From Erythrobacter donghaensis (lineage in GTDB: Bacteria; Pseudomonadota; Alphaproteobacteria; Sphingomonadales; Sphingomonadaceae): DNA of 64,000 nt. The stretch covers positions 7,864-71,863 of the forward strand of contig NZ_LSJS01000099.1 in assembly GCF_001557325.1 (NCBI RefSeq), given 5' to 3'. Position numbers and translations under genes: made by a program. Of the stretch, positions 1-8,349 are shown piece by piece (position 1 is the stretch's first letter; each line of letters begins with the position of its first letter). Below the pieces are notes generated by a model. That model searched no databases. It saw only the letters and a program-made list of their open reading frames with translations, and had not been told where the DNA came from.

Positions 1-473
1 CCGCGCTCGGCGACATAGGCCGCCGCGCCCGCGGTGTCGGCATGGCTCAGCGGCACGATCCCGCGCTCGCGCAGATAGCGCCGCGACTGGCCCAATGCCT
101 GCGGGTGGCTGTAGGCCGCCTCGAACGGGCCGCTCCCCAGCGCCATCAGCGCATGGTGGATCGGCATGAAATATTCGCCGACAATGTGGAGCCCGCTTTC
201 GGGCAGCAGGAAGTGGATGTCGGCGACCCTGCCGTGCTGCGAATTCTCGATCGGGATGATCGCCGCCCCCGCGCGCCCGTCCTTCACCGCCTCCAGCGCG
301 TCCTCGAAGCTGAAGCAGGGGAGCGGGGCGAGATCGGGGCGCGCTTCGGTCGCTGCGCGGTGGGAATTGGCGCCGGGCGAACCCTGGAAGGCGATCGCGC
401 GCGCCGGATCGGCGGCAGCGCTGCGCTGCATCCGCTCGACGATTTCGAGGGCCGGGCCGGGAAAGGATCGCAT
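1..473 (-). CDS. pheA: Prephenate dehydratase, N-terminal part (cut by left edge)
   Basis: Cytoplasmic enzyme converting prephenate to phenylpyruvate in phenylalanine synthesis. The frame opens at an ATG at 473 and stays open to the window edge, giving about 157 residues. It shows family signatures: AIAFQGSPGANSHRAA near residue 26, the CFSFEDALEAV segment, IIPIENSQHGRV, and the YSHPQALGQ motif. The remaining catalytic part and any ACT domain lie outside the window. No chorismate mutase domain is present at the N-terminus, so it looks monofunctional. It is divergent from the cytochrome c gene, with about 140 bp between the two starts. Identification is firm from motifs; completeness cannot be judged. 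Confidence 0.93.
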   Translation of the reverse strand, partial: MRSFPGPALEIVERMQRSAAADPARAIAFQGSPGANSHRAATEARPDLAPLPCFSFEDALEAVKDGRAGAAIIPIENSQHGRVADIHFLLPESGLHIVGEYFMPIHHALMALGSGPFEAAYSHPQALGQSRRYLRERGIVPLSHADTAGAAAYVAER

Positions 474-613
474 GGGCCCAAGCGCCTAGAGCCGTGCGCG
501 CGGGCGCACAAGTCCCGCATGGGCTCCTTGCGCGCTCACTTGCAAAAGGCGCAAGCATATGTGCCACGATCTGTCTTGCGCGCGCCGCGGGGCGTCACTA
601 TGGAGCGCGCGGG

Positions 614-1342
614 ATGACACAGGACAACTCTTCGCAAGACAAAGCCGCAGGCCAGAACGGTGGCGGCGATCTGTTCAACACTGCCGCCGGCTGGGTGCTG
701 TTTGCGGCGGGCCTGGGCTTGGGTCTGTCGATCCTCTCCGGCAAGTATTTCCACGGCGACAAGCCGCAGCGTCCCGAAAAGCTCGGCTACGTGATCGAGG
801 GCGCGGTCGAGGAAGGCGGCGGCGCGGCCGAAATGACCATGGCTGAAGCGCTCAACCAGACACCCGCTGCCGAACTGATCGCCGCCGGGCAGAAGGCTTT
901 CGCGAAGTGCCAGAGCTGCCACACCGTCGATGCGGGCGGCGCCAACGGGATCGGCCCCAACCTTGCCGGCGTGATGGGCGGCCCCGTCGCAGCCAAGGCC
1001 GGTTTCGCCTACAGCGCCGAACTCAAGGCGCTGGGCGGCACCTGGGACTGGGACAAGATGAACGACTGGCTCAAGAACCCCAAGGGCTATGTCCCGGGGA
1101 CCAAGATGAGCTTCGCCGGCCTCTCCAAGATCGAGGATCGCGCCGCGATCGCGATGTATCTCAACTCGATCGGCACCAATCTGCCCGTCCCGGCCTTCGT
1201 TGCCGATGCGGCGGCCACGGGGACCGTCGATCCTGCCGCGGCGGCCGCCCCGGTCGAGGGCGAGGAAGCAAGCGCGCCGGAGGCTGCGGGCGCCAATGCT
1301 ACCGAGCAGCCGGTTCCCTCGAACCCGGGCGCAGGGCGCTGA
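614..1342 (+). CDS. Membrane-anchored cytochrome c
   Basis: A 242-residue c-type cytochrome tethered by one N-terminal membrane helix (about residues 24-42) and probably acting as an electron carrier at the periplasmic face. One haem site CQSCH lies at 99-103, and the likely axial methionine is M165 in PGTKMSFAG. The C-terminal 45 residues are rich in Ala, Pro and Glu and look disordered. The layout resembles anchored c552/CycM-type carriers that feed cytochrome oxidase, which is an inference from family architecture. The ATG at 614 was preferred to upstream in-frame starts because the helix follows at normal spacing and the upstream part reads as non-coding. Divergent from pheA. Confidence 0.9.
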   Translation: MTQDNSSQDKAAGQNGGGDLFNTAAGWVLFAAGLGLGLSILSGKYFHGDKPQRPEKLGYVIEGAVEEGGGAAEMTMAEALNQTPAAELIAAGQKAFAKCQSCHTVDAGGANGIGPNLAGVMGGPVAAKAGFAYSAELKALGGTWDWDKMNDWLKNPKGYVPGTKMSFAGLSKIEDRAAIAMYLNSIGTNLPVPAFVADAAATGTVDPAAAAAPVEGEEASAPEAAGANATEQPVPSNPGAGR

Positions 1343-1372
1343 GTTACGAAGGGCCGCCGACGCGCGCGGCTC

Positions 1373-2032
1373 TCACCCCTTGAAGCCCTGAGCGATCACA
1401 TACCACTCCGACGATCCCTTGCGGCTCGCCGGCGGCTTGGCGTGCTTGACGCTGGCAAAGTGCTTCTTGAGCAGCGCCAGCAGATCGGTGTCGGTCCCCC
1501 CGGCGAGCACCTTGGCGACAAAGCCTCCGCCCGGCGCGAGGTTCTCCACCGCGAACCACGCCGCCGCTTCCACGAGGCCCATGGTGCGCAGGTGATCGGT
1601 CTGCTTGTGGCCCACGGTGTTGGCGGCCATGTCCGAGATCACCAGATCGGGCGGCCCTCCCAAAGCCTCGGCCAGCATCGCTGGGGCCTTGTCGTCCATG
1701 AAATCCATCTGGAAGATCGTCACACCCTCGAGCGGCTCTACGGCCAGGAGGTCGATCCCCACCACCTCGGCCTTGGGGCGCTTCTGGCGCACCACCTGCG
1801 CCCAGCCGCCCGGCGCTATGCCGAGATCGACCACGCGGGTGGCACCCTTCAAGAGGCCGAACTTCTCGTCGAGCTCGATCAGCTTGTAGGCCGCGCGGCT
1901 GCGGTAGCCGTCGGCCTTGGCGGCCCGCACATAGGGGTCATTGAGCTGCCGTTCGAGCCATCGCACCTGGCTCGCGGTGCGGCCCTTGGCGGTCTTGACG
2001 CGCTTGCCGGTGTCCTTGACGCCGCGGGTCAT
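1373..2032 (-). CDS. rlmE: 23S rRNA (uridine-2'-O)-methyltransferase
   Basis: RlmE (FtsJ) uses S-adenosylmethionine to methylate the 2'-O of a uridine in the A-loop of 23S rRNA during 50S maturation. The 219-residue product has the SAM loop DLGIAPGGW at 69-77, and the catalytic tetrad K-D-K-E is visible as K50, D134, K174 and E209. About 30 basic residues precede the fold, which is usual for alphaproteobacterial members. The start ATG at 2032 overlaps the stop of the upstream phosphatase gene by four bases (ATGA), so the two are co-translated. It converges on the cytochrome c gene, about 30 bp away. Confidence 0.96.
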   Translation of the reverse strand: MTRGVKDTGKRVKTAKGRTASQVRWLERQLNDPYVRAAKADGYRSRAAYKLIELDEKFGLLKGATRVVDLGIAPGGWAQVVRQKRPKAEVVGIDLLAVEPLEGVTIFQMDFMDDKAPAMLAEALGGPPDLVISDMAANTVGHKQTDHLRTMGLVEAAAWFAVENLAPGGGFVAKVLAGGTDTDLLALLKKHFASVKHAKPPASRKGSSEWYVIAQGFKG

Positions 2033-3315
2033 CGCCCGCCGCGCCCGTTGCCGCGCTGGCTCTTGAGCGCCTTCAACGAGCGTTCCGAGTGGCGCTCGGC
2101 GGCCATGATGCTCCGAAGAATGCCTTCGCGAATGCCGCGATCGGCGACCCCCAGGCGCCGCGCCGGCCACAGGTCGAGGATCGCCTCGAGGATCGCGCAG
2201 CCCGCCACCACCAGGTCGGCGCGGTCCTGCCCGATGCAGGGCAAGCTCGCGCGCTCATAGGCGGTCATCACCGCAAGCCGTGCGCTGATTGCGCGCATCT
2301 CGGGCGCGGGCACGATCAGGCCATCCACGGCCTTGCGGTCATAGCTCGGCAGCTCGAGATAGAGGCTGGCGAGCGTCGTCACCGTGCCGCTGGTGCCGAG
2401 CAGGCGGATATCGGGATGCTGCGCGGCCCCGGCCACGCGCGCGGCAAAGGGGGCAAAGCTCTCGGCGACCATGGTTCGCATCGCCGCGAATCGGGCAATG
2501 CGCGCGGCCTCGCTGTCCTCGCTGCGCCCGACGGTGTCGGTGAGCGAGACCACGCCCCACGGCACGCTCTGCCAGTCGAGGATGCGCGGGACGCGGGCAC
2601 CCGGATCGGCCTCGACCAGCACAAGCTCGGTCGAGCCCCCGCCGATGTCGAAGATCACTGCGGGCCCCTCGCCGGCCTCGAGCAGGATGTGGCAGCCGAG
2701 CACGGCCAGCCGCGCCTCCTCCCCGGCGCTGATGATGTCGAGCGCGATGCCGGTCTCGGCCCGCACGCGCTCGATGAATTCGAGGCCGTTGGCCGCGCGC
2801 CGGCACGCCTCGGTAGCGACCGAGCGGGCAAGGCGGACGTTGCGGCGCTGGAGCTTGTCGGCGCAAATCGTGAGCGCCCCCAGCGCGCGGTCCATCGCCG
2901 CATCCGAAAGGCGCCCGGTGGTCGCAAGCCCTTCGCCGAGCTTCACCACCCGGCTGAAGGCGTCGATCACGGTGAAATCCCGGCCCGAGGGCCGCGCGAT
3001 CAGCAACCGGCAATTGTTGGTGCCGAGGTCCAATGCGGCATAGGCCTCGCCGTGGGTAGTGCTGCGGACCGTGCCGATATCGGCGAGATCGGGTCGCGCA
3101 CGCGCGGGGCTGGCGCCTGCGTTCTTGCCGCCGGGCCGCACCGGTCGGCGCGCATCGCCGCCAGCGGCCTTGGCACGCGGCTCCCGGCCGCCGCCATTGT
3201 TGCGAGATTCGGGCTGAGGGGGGCGCTTGTAGCGGAAATCGGCTACCTTGCCGGACTTGCCGCCCCGGTTTTTCCCAGCACTTCTTTTCCTGTCCGGCGG
3301 GAGTGTTTCCGCCAT
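2029..3315 (-). CDS. Ppx/GppA family exopolyphosphatase / pppGpp phosphatase
   Basis: Member of the Ppx/GppA branch of the actin-like ATPase superfamily, which hydrolyses polyphosphate or converts pppGpp to ppGpp. The 428-residue product has the first phosphate loop LDLGTNNCRLL at 95-105, SAGEEAR at 196-202 and the second loop FDIGGGSTEL at 222-231. Residues 1-90 are basic, glycine- and arginine-rich and probably disordered, an extension not needed for the fold. It is a single Ppx/GppA core without the C-terminal HD-like half of long enterobacterial enzymes, so the substrate is open. It is translationally coupled to rlmE. Confidence 0.88.
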   Translation of the reverse strand: MAETLPPDRKRSAGKNRGGKSGKVADFRYKRPPQPESRNNGGGREPRAKAAGGDARRPVRPGGKNAGASPARARPDLADIGTVRSTTHGEAYAALDLGTNNCRLLIARPSGRDFTVIDAFSRVVKLGEGLATTGRLSDAAMDRALGALTICADKLQRRNVRLARSVATEACRRAANGLEFIERVRAETGIALDIISAGEEARLAVLGCHILLEAGEGPAVIFDIGGGSTELVLVEADPGARVPRILDWQSVPWGVVSLTDTVGRSEDSEAARIARFAAMRTMVAESFAPFAARVAGAAQHPDIRLLGTSGTVTTLASLYLELPSYDRKAVDGLIVPAPEMRAISARLAVMTAYERASLPCIGQDRADLVVAGCAILEAILDLWPARRLGVADRGIREGILRSIMAAERHSERSLKALKSQRGNGRGGR

Positions 3316-3502
3316 TTCGATACAGCTTTCATATCACCGCGCGCAAAACTCTCCACGCACGCGGCACCTGACCCGCAAGTTATCGCAAGGGCGTCATACA
3401 AGCAAGCAGCCAGCACCACGTCGGTGCTTGACCTCGGCCCCTCGCGAAACTAGGGAGCGCGCTCGCCAAGGCCGCCGCAAGGCCGCCCGCGCGCATGGCC
3501 GA

Positions 3503-3576
3503 TGCCCCGTCCTCTAATGGTAAGAGAGCGGACTCTGACTCCGTCAATCAAGGTTCGAATCCTTGCGGGGCATCCA
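3503..3576 (+). tRNA. tRNA-Gln (anticodon CTG)
   Basis: Complete cloverleaf. The acceptor TGCCCCG pairs with CGGGGCA, followed by discriminator T and an encoded CCA. The D-arm is CTCT-loop-AGAG. The anticodon stem GCGGA/TCCGT encloses loop CTCTGAC with anticodon CTG. The T-arm is CAAGG-TTCGAAT-CCTTG. It reads CAG codons, which dominate in GC-rich genomes. It lies in the 350-bp gap between the divergent Ppx/GppA and LOG genes. Confidence 0.97.
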
Positions 3577-3663
3577 GCCAGCCTTTCGCGCTATCGCCGT
3601 CCCCTTCGCCGCTGCCGACCTCGGCTATTGCGGGGGCAACCGCCCCCCATTAGGGGATGAGCC

Positions 3664-4551
3664 ATGACCGATCATGACCTGACCAACCGCAAGTTCTACC
3701 GCGCCGGCGAGGAAACGCGCTTTGCCGAGGGCGGGCCCGAGCGCACGCCGCAGACCGCGCATCCGGCCTACAAGCTCGCCTTCCGCGACACCGATTTCCT
3801 GCTGCGCGACGAGCTCAGGCCCGTGCGCTTCCAGCTCGAGCTGCTGAAGCCCGAGATGCTGCTCGACGAGGCGCGCGTGGGCTCGACGCTGGTGATGTAC
3901 GGTTCGGCGCGCATCCCGAGCCCGGCGCAGGCCGAGGCGCGGATCGAGGCGGCGAAGAACGGCTCCGAATACGACCAGAAGGTCGCCGAGCGCCTCGCCG
4001 CCAAGGCGAAGTATTACGACGAGGCCTATGCCCTCGCGCGGCTGGTGAGCGAGAAGGGCATCATCGAGAACGGCCTCAGGCAGTTCGTGGTCACCACCGG
4101 CGGGGGCCCCTCGATCATGGAGGCGGGCAACCGCGGCGCGTCGGACGCGGGCAGCGAATCGATCGGGCTCAACATCGTGCTGCCCCACGAGCAGGCGCCC
4201 AACCCCTATGTGACGCCCTATCTCAGCTTCCAGTTCCACTACTTCGCCCTCAGGAAGATGCACTTCCTGCTGCGCGCCCGGGCGGTGGCGGTGTTCCCGG
4301 GCGGGTTCGGAACCTTCGACGAATTCTTCGAACTCGTCACGCTGATCCAGACCGGCAAGATGAAGCCGATGCCGATCATCCTGTTCGGCAAGGAATTCTG
4401 GACCCGCGTGGTTGATTTCGAGGCGCTGGCGGAAGAGGGCGTGATCTCGAAGAGCGACCTCGACCTGTTCACCTGGGTCGAGACGGCGGAGGAGGCCTGG
4501 GCCTGCATCGCCGATTTCTACGACATCAAGGATCACGCGGGCGAGGATTGA
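3664..4551 (+). CDS. LOG family protein (TIGR00730 / lysine decarboxylase-like fold)
   Basis: Rossmann-like protein of the LOG family. Characterised members release cytokinin bases from nucleoside monophosphates or act as nucleotide/nucleoside hydrolases; the true substrate here is unknown. The 295-residue product has TTGGGPSIMEAGNRGA at about 144-159 and the diagnostic PGGFGTFDEFFE at 212-223. The N-terminal 70 residues are longer than in minimal LOG proteins, which matches a proteobacterial subgroup of roughly 290 residues. The ATG is preceded by AGGGG at good spacing. It stands alone downstream of tRNA-Gln and converges with thiD 10 bp away. Confidence 0.88.
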   Translation: MTDHDLTNRKFYRAGEETRFAEGGPERTPQTAHPAYKLAFRDTDFLLRDELRPVRFQLELLKPEMLLDEARVGSTLVMYGSARIPSPAQAEARIEAAKNGSEYDQKVAERLAAKAKYYDEAYALARLVSEKGIIENGLRQFVVTTGGGPSIMEAGNRGASDAGSESIGLNIVLPHEQAPNPYVTPYLSFQFHYFALRKMHFLLRARAVAVFPGGFGTFDEFFELVTLIQTGKMKPMPIILFGKEFWTRVVDFEALAEEGVISKSDLDLFTWVETAEEAWACIADFYDIKDHAGED

Positions 4552-4561
4552 GGGGCGCGGC

Positions 4562-5383
4562 TCAATCCGTTCCCCGCACTGCCTGATGTCCTAGCGGCCC
4601 GCTGCCCGCACCGTAGCCGGGTGCAGCCGCGATGGCGGCAATCACGAATTCTCGGGCAAGCCGGACTGCCTCGGGCAGGGTCTCGCCGCGCCCGAGCAGC
4701 GTCGCGACCGCCGAGGACAGCGTGCAGCCGGTGCCGTGGGTGTGGCGGGTGGTGATGCGGGGATGCTCGTAGAGACGCGGGGCCTCGCCGGGCGTTACCA
4801 GCACGTCAATGATCTGGTCGCCTTCGGCATGACCCCCCTTGGCCAGCACCGCCGCGCCGCTGGTGGTAGCGAGTTCCTGCGCGGCCTCGACCATGGCGTC
4901 GTGACCCGGAAGGGGGCGGCCTGCGAGGTGCGCTAGTTCGGGGAGGTTGGGGGTGATGAGCGTGGCGCGCGGGAACACCGACGCGCGCAGGACCGCGACC
5001 GCTTCCGGCCCCACCAGCACCGCCCCCGAAGTGGCGATCATCACCGGATCGAGCACGATCGGCGAGGTGACACCCTCAAGCGCCCCAGCCACGGCGGCGA
5101 TCACTTGCGGATCGGCCAGCATCCCGATCTTGACCGCATCGACCCCGATATCCTCCACGCAGGAGGCGATCTGCGCGAGCACCATGCCCGGCGCGATCCC
5201 CGCCACCCCTTGCACGCCGAGCGTGTTCTGCGCGGTGATTGCGGTGATGGCGGTCATTGCATAGCCGCCGAGCATGGTGATGGTCTTGATGTCCGCCTGT
5301 ATCCCCGCCCCGCCCGAAGAGTCGGAACCGGCGATGGAGAGGATGCGGGGGGGCGCGGCGGGTTCGGTCATGCTGCGCGCCAT
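4562..5383 (-). CDS. thiD: Hydroxymethylpyrimidine / phosphomethylpyrimidine kinase
   Basis: ThiD phosphorylates hydroxymethylpyrimidine and then its monophosphate to the diphosphate used for thiamine synthesis. The 273-residue ribokinase-fold product has SIAGSDSSGGAGIQADIK near 16-33, LDPVM at 111-115, the PNLPEL motif at 145-150 and the anion-hole motif GTGC at 217-220 within HTHGTGCT. An in-frame ATG at 5371 (Met5) could be the real start, since neither has a strong ribosome binding site. It lies 21 bp downstream of the PRTase-HAD gene on the same strand and is probably the last gene of the glmM operon. No other thiamine gene is nearby. Confidence 0.95.
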   Translation of the reverse strand: MARSMTEPAAPPRILSIAGSDSSGGAGIQADIKTITMLGGYAMTAITAITAQNTLGVQGVAGIAPGMVLAQIASCVEDIGVDAVKIGMLADPQVIAAVAGALEGVTSPIVLDPVMIATSGAVLVGPEAVAVLRASVFPRATLITPNLPELAHLAGRPLPGHDAMVEAAQELATTSGAAVLAKGGHAEGDQIIDVLVTPGEAPRLYEHPRITTRHTHGTGCTLSSAVATLLGRGETLPEAVRLAREFVIAAIAAAPGYGAGSGPLGHQAVRGTD

Positions 5384-5404
5384 AGCAGCCGCGCATTTCG
5401 GGCT

Positions 5405-6571
5405 CTAGACCGGCGTCGCTTCCTGAGCCGGGAGCTTGCGCGCTCCGGCAACGGCCGGGGCACAGTCGGGCTCCGCGATGCTCTCGCACGGCGGCAGTGC
5501 TTCTCCCGTCGGCCCGATCGCCGCGGCCGCCTCGTGACGCCTGGGGCGCACGATGTCGCGCACCCGCCTGAAGGTGGCAAGGCCCGCTGCGTAGAGCCCC
5601 GCGGGCAGGATCCGGCGCAGCCTGCGTTTCAGCGCCTCGCGGCTCGCCAGCGGCGAATCCGTCATCTGTGCGTGCACCGCGAAGTTGCGCAGCTTGCCGA
5701 CCTCGCCCGCGAGGCCGCCGGGGGTGACGATCCGCTGGCCCTCGATCGAGAGCACCGGCTTGCCCGAAACCCGCGCGATCTCGCAGGCCTGGGCATATTC
5801 GCTCTCGATGAAGATCATCGCCTTGCTGTCGCGGTAGACCTCACCCTTGTACCGCCCGTGGACGCCGAGACGACGGCGCTCTTCGGCCGAGGGCAGATCG
5901 AGCATCACCAGCCTGTCGTAAAGGATGCCGTGGCGCGCCAGCCATGCCTCGGTCTGGGGGCGGTACTTCTCCAGCCGACTGGTGACGAGGCAGGCGATCC
6001 GGCGGGTCGGGCGGTAATGCGGCGCGGCCCCGGCGAGGAAGGCGACGTAGCGGTGGGCGTCGTCGTTGTCCTCCTGACTGGGATCGAGACACAGCACGCC
6101 GTCGATGTCGACGCAGGCATGTTCGAGATAGGGGTGGTGGATGAAGTTCCACTCGAACATGCGCGGAAGCGGTAGGATTTCCAGCGCGAGATCGACCTCG
6201 CCGACCCCGTCGGGTACGACATAAGCCGCGGCGAAGGTGAAGCGGACGTCGCCTTCCAGATGCGCAAGGCGTTTGCGCGCCTCGCGCATGGCGTGGCCGC
6301 GGTTGAGGCTGTCATCGATGACGAGGACATGGCGCGCCTTGCTGAAATCCTCGATCAGGCCCGCATGCTGCTTGGTCGAACCCGCGCCGGAAAGCCGCCC
6401 CGCAAGAAAGCCCTCGAGGTCGGCGTAGCGCAGGTTGAGCAGCAGCGCGATGGTGATCGCGGGCAGGATGCCGCTGCGGGCGATACCGACGACGAGATCG
6501 ACATCCGGCGGGAAGCGATGGAGATTTCTGGTGATCAGGTCGGACATGTCCGACAGGCTGCGGTATCGCAT
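5405..6571 (-). CDS. Phosphoribosyltransferase-HAD hydrolase fusion protein
   Basis: A 388-residue two-domain protein of unidentified pathway. Residues 1-135 look like a type I phosphoribosyltransferase: DLVVGIARSGILPA at 25-38 and the PRPP loop VLVIDDSLNRGHAM at 82-95. Residues 150-290 look like a HAD hydrolase: motif I DIDGVL at 155-160, motif II CLVTSRLEKYR starting at 194, a conserved Lys near 250 and IFIESEYA at 253-260. Such pairings are known in nucleotide-processing and capsule contexts, but the substrate cannot be deduced. The C-terminal 90 residues are basic then low complexity. It sits between DUF1272 and thiD in one leftward run, about 100 bp and 21 bp from them. Confidence 0.75.
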   Translation of the reverse strand: MRYRSLSDMSDLITRNLHRFPPDVDLVVGIARSGILPAITIALLLNLRYADLEGFLAGRLSGAGSTKQHAGLIEDFSKARHVLVIDDSLNRGHAMREARKRLAHLEGDVRFTFAAAYVVPDGVGEVDLALEILPLPRMFEWNFIHHPYLEHACVDIDGVLCLDPSQEDNDDAHRYVAFLAGAAPHYRPTRRIACLVTSRLEKYRPQTEAWLARHGILYDRLVMLDLPSAEERRRLGVHGRYKGEVYRDSKAMIFIESEYAQACEIARVSGKPVLSIEGQRIVTPGGLAGEVGKLRNFAVHAQMTDSPLASREALKRRLRRILPAGLYAAGLATFRRVRDIVRPRRHEAAAAIGPTGEALPPCESIAEPDCAPAVAGARKLPAQEATPV

Positions 6572-6674
6572 GAGGGCCCCCGGGTCGCTGCGCGGGTACC
6601 CGGGTAGGGGGGCATCGCGGGGAATGCGATAACCTGGGTTAGGGCGCCAAGCCTCGGGGGCGGGCGTCGGGGGT

Positions 6675-6899
6675 TCAGCCCTTGAACTTGCGCTGCGTCG
6701 AGGGCGGGAACTTCGCGTGCAGCGCCTTGGCGCGCGTCGGCCGGTCCATCAGCTCGCCGCCGCAATTGGGGCAGCGGTCGTCGAGGTCCTCGGCGCATTC
6801 GGCGCAGAAGGTGCACTCGAACGAGCAGATGAAGGCGCCCGGTGCCTCGGCCGGGAGCAGCACGCCGCAGGTTTCGCAATCGGGACGCATTTCGAGCAT
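6675..6899 (-). CDS. DUF1272 zinc-ribbon-like small protein
   Basis: A 74-residue cysteine-rich protein matching the DUF1272 pattern. It opens MLEMRPDCETCGVLLP, then has ICSFECTFCAECAE and DRCPNCGGELMDRP. Eight cysteines in CxxC and CxxxCxxC arrays suggest two bound zinc ions. The function of the family is not established. The ATG at 6899 is preceded by AGGAGAAGG, and it starts 12 bp after the glmM stop, so the two are probably cotranscribed. Confidence 0.88.
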   Translation of the reverse strand: MLEMRPDCETCGVLLPAEAPGAFICSFECTFCAECAEDLDDRCPNCGGELMDRPTRAKALHAKFPPSTQRKFKG

Positions 6900-6911
6900 C
6901 GTGCCTTCTCC

Positions 6912-8249
6912 TCAGACCGCCGCGCGCACCGCCTCGCAGATCGCGTCGACCACTTCTTCCACCTGGCTCTGGTCATCGCCTTCGGCCATCACCCGGATCA
7001 CCGGCTCGGTGCCCGAGGGGCGGATCACCAGGCGGCCCTTGCCCGCAAGGCTCGCCTCGGCCTCGGCGATCACCGCCTTGACGGCCGCGTTGTCGAGCGG
7101 CTTGCCGCCCTCGTAGCGCACGTTCTTGAGCAGCTGCGGCACGGGATCGAAGACGTGGAGCAACTCGCTGGCGGGCTTGCCCGAGCGCACCAGGCTCGCC
7201 AGCACGCGCAAGGCCGCGACCGTTCCGTCGCCGGTGGTGGCATAGTCCAGCAGGATCATGTGCCCCGACTGCTCGCCGCCGACATTGTATCCGCCCGCCT
7301 TCATCGCCTCGAGCACGTAGCGGTCACCCACTTTGGCGCGCACCAGATCGAGGCCAAGACCATTCAGGTAGCGTTCGAGCCCGAGATTGCTCATCACCGT
7401 CGCGACGATCCCGCCGCCCCTCAGCGACCCGCGCTCCTGCATCCGCCCGGCGATCAGTCCCATTATCTGGTCGCCGTCGACCGCGCGGCCTTTCTCGTCG
7501 ACCACGATCAGCCGGTCAGCATCGCCATCCAGTGCGATGCCGATGTCCGCGCCCTCTTCGACCACCTTGGCCTGGAGCGCCGCGATCGCGGTCGAGCCGA
7601 CGCCGTCGTTGATGTTGGTGCCGTTGGGCGAGACGCCCAGTGCCACCACATCCGCCCCCAGCTCCCAGATCGCCGAGGGGGCCACCTGATAGGCCGCACC
7701 GTGGGCGCAATCGACGACGACCTTCAGGCCGTCGAAGCGGATTTCCGAGGAGACCGAATCCTTGACCGCGTGGATATAGCGCCCGCGCGCATCCTCGATC
7801 CGGCGCGCGCGGCCGATCAGTTCGGCGGGGACGAGCGGGATCTCGGTCTCCATCAGCCGCTCGATCTCGGCTTCGGCCGCGTCGGAAAGCTTGAAGCCGT
7901 CGGGGCCGAACAGCTTGATGCCGTTGTCGGCGAAGGGGTTGTGGCTGGCCGAGATCATCACGCCGAGATCGGCGCGCATCTCGCGGGTGAGGAGCGCGAT
8001 CGCGGGGGTGGGGAGCGGGCCGGTCATGATCACGTCGATCCCGACCGAGGTGAACCCGGCGACCAGCGCGCTTTCCATCATGTAGCCCGACAGGCGCGTG
8101 TCCTTGCCGATCACCACCCGGTGGCGGTGGCCGCCGCGCACGAAATGGCGGCCCGCGGCCTGCCCGACCTTCATCGCGGTTGCGGCGGTCATCACGCCGG
8201 CATTGGTGCGGCCCCTGATCCCGTCGGTTCCGAACAGCTTGCGTCCCAT
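6912..8249 (-). CDS. glmM: Phosphoglucosamine mutase
   Basis: GlmM interconverts glucosamine-6-phosphate and glucosamine-1-phosphate on the way to UDP-GlcNAc for peptidoglycan and lipopolysaccharide. The 445-residue product starts [13 protein letters not shown], has the phosphoserine loop with S102 in MISASHNPF, the Mg site DGDADR at 241-246 and the C-terminal phosphate-binding motif [11 protein letters not shown]. The ATG at 8249 is preferred over an in-frame start 30 bp upstream because AGGGG lies just before it and family members begin here. In many bacteria folP precedes glmM; here the divergent neighbour is a symporter. Confidence 0.97.
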   Translation of the reverse strand: MGRKLFGTDGIRGRTNAGVMTAATAMKVGQAAGRHFVRGGHRHRVVIGKDTRLSGYMMESALVAGFTSVGIDVIMTGPLPTPAIALLTREMRADLGVMISASHNPFADNGIKLFGPDGFKLSDAAEAEIERLMETEIPLVPAELIGRARRIEDARGRYIHAVKDSVSSEIRFDGLKVVVDCAHGAAYQVAPSAIWELGADVVALGVSPNGTNINDGVGSTAIAALQAKVVEEGADIGIALDGDADRLIVVDEKGRAVDGDQIMGLIAGRMQERGSLRGGGIVATVMSNLGLERYLNGLGLDLVRAKVGDRYVLEAMKAGGYNVGGEQSGHMILLDYATTGDGTVAALRVLASLVRSGKPASELLHVFDPVPQLLKNVRYEGGKPLDNAAVKAVIAEAEASLAGKGRLVIRPSGTEPVIRVMAEGDDQSQVEEVVDAICEAVRAAV

Positions 8250-8349
8250 CAATTCCCCTGCCTTCGCCCTTCTCGCCAATATTGTCTCGCGCTTCTGGCG
8301 CGGTTAGGGCGCAAAGGGAAGGGCAAGCCGCCCGCATAAGGATTGACCA

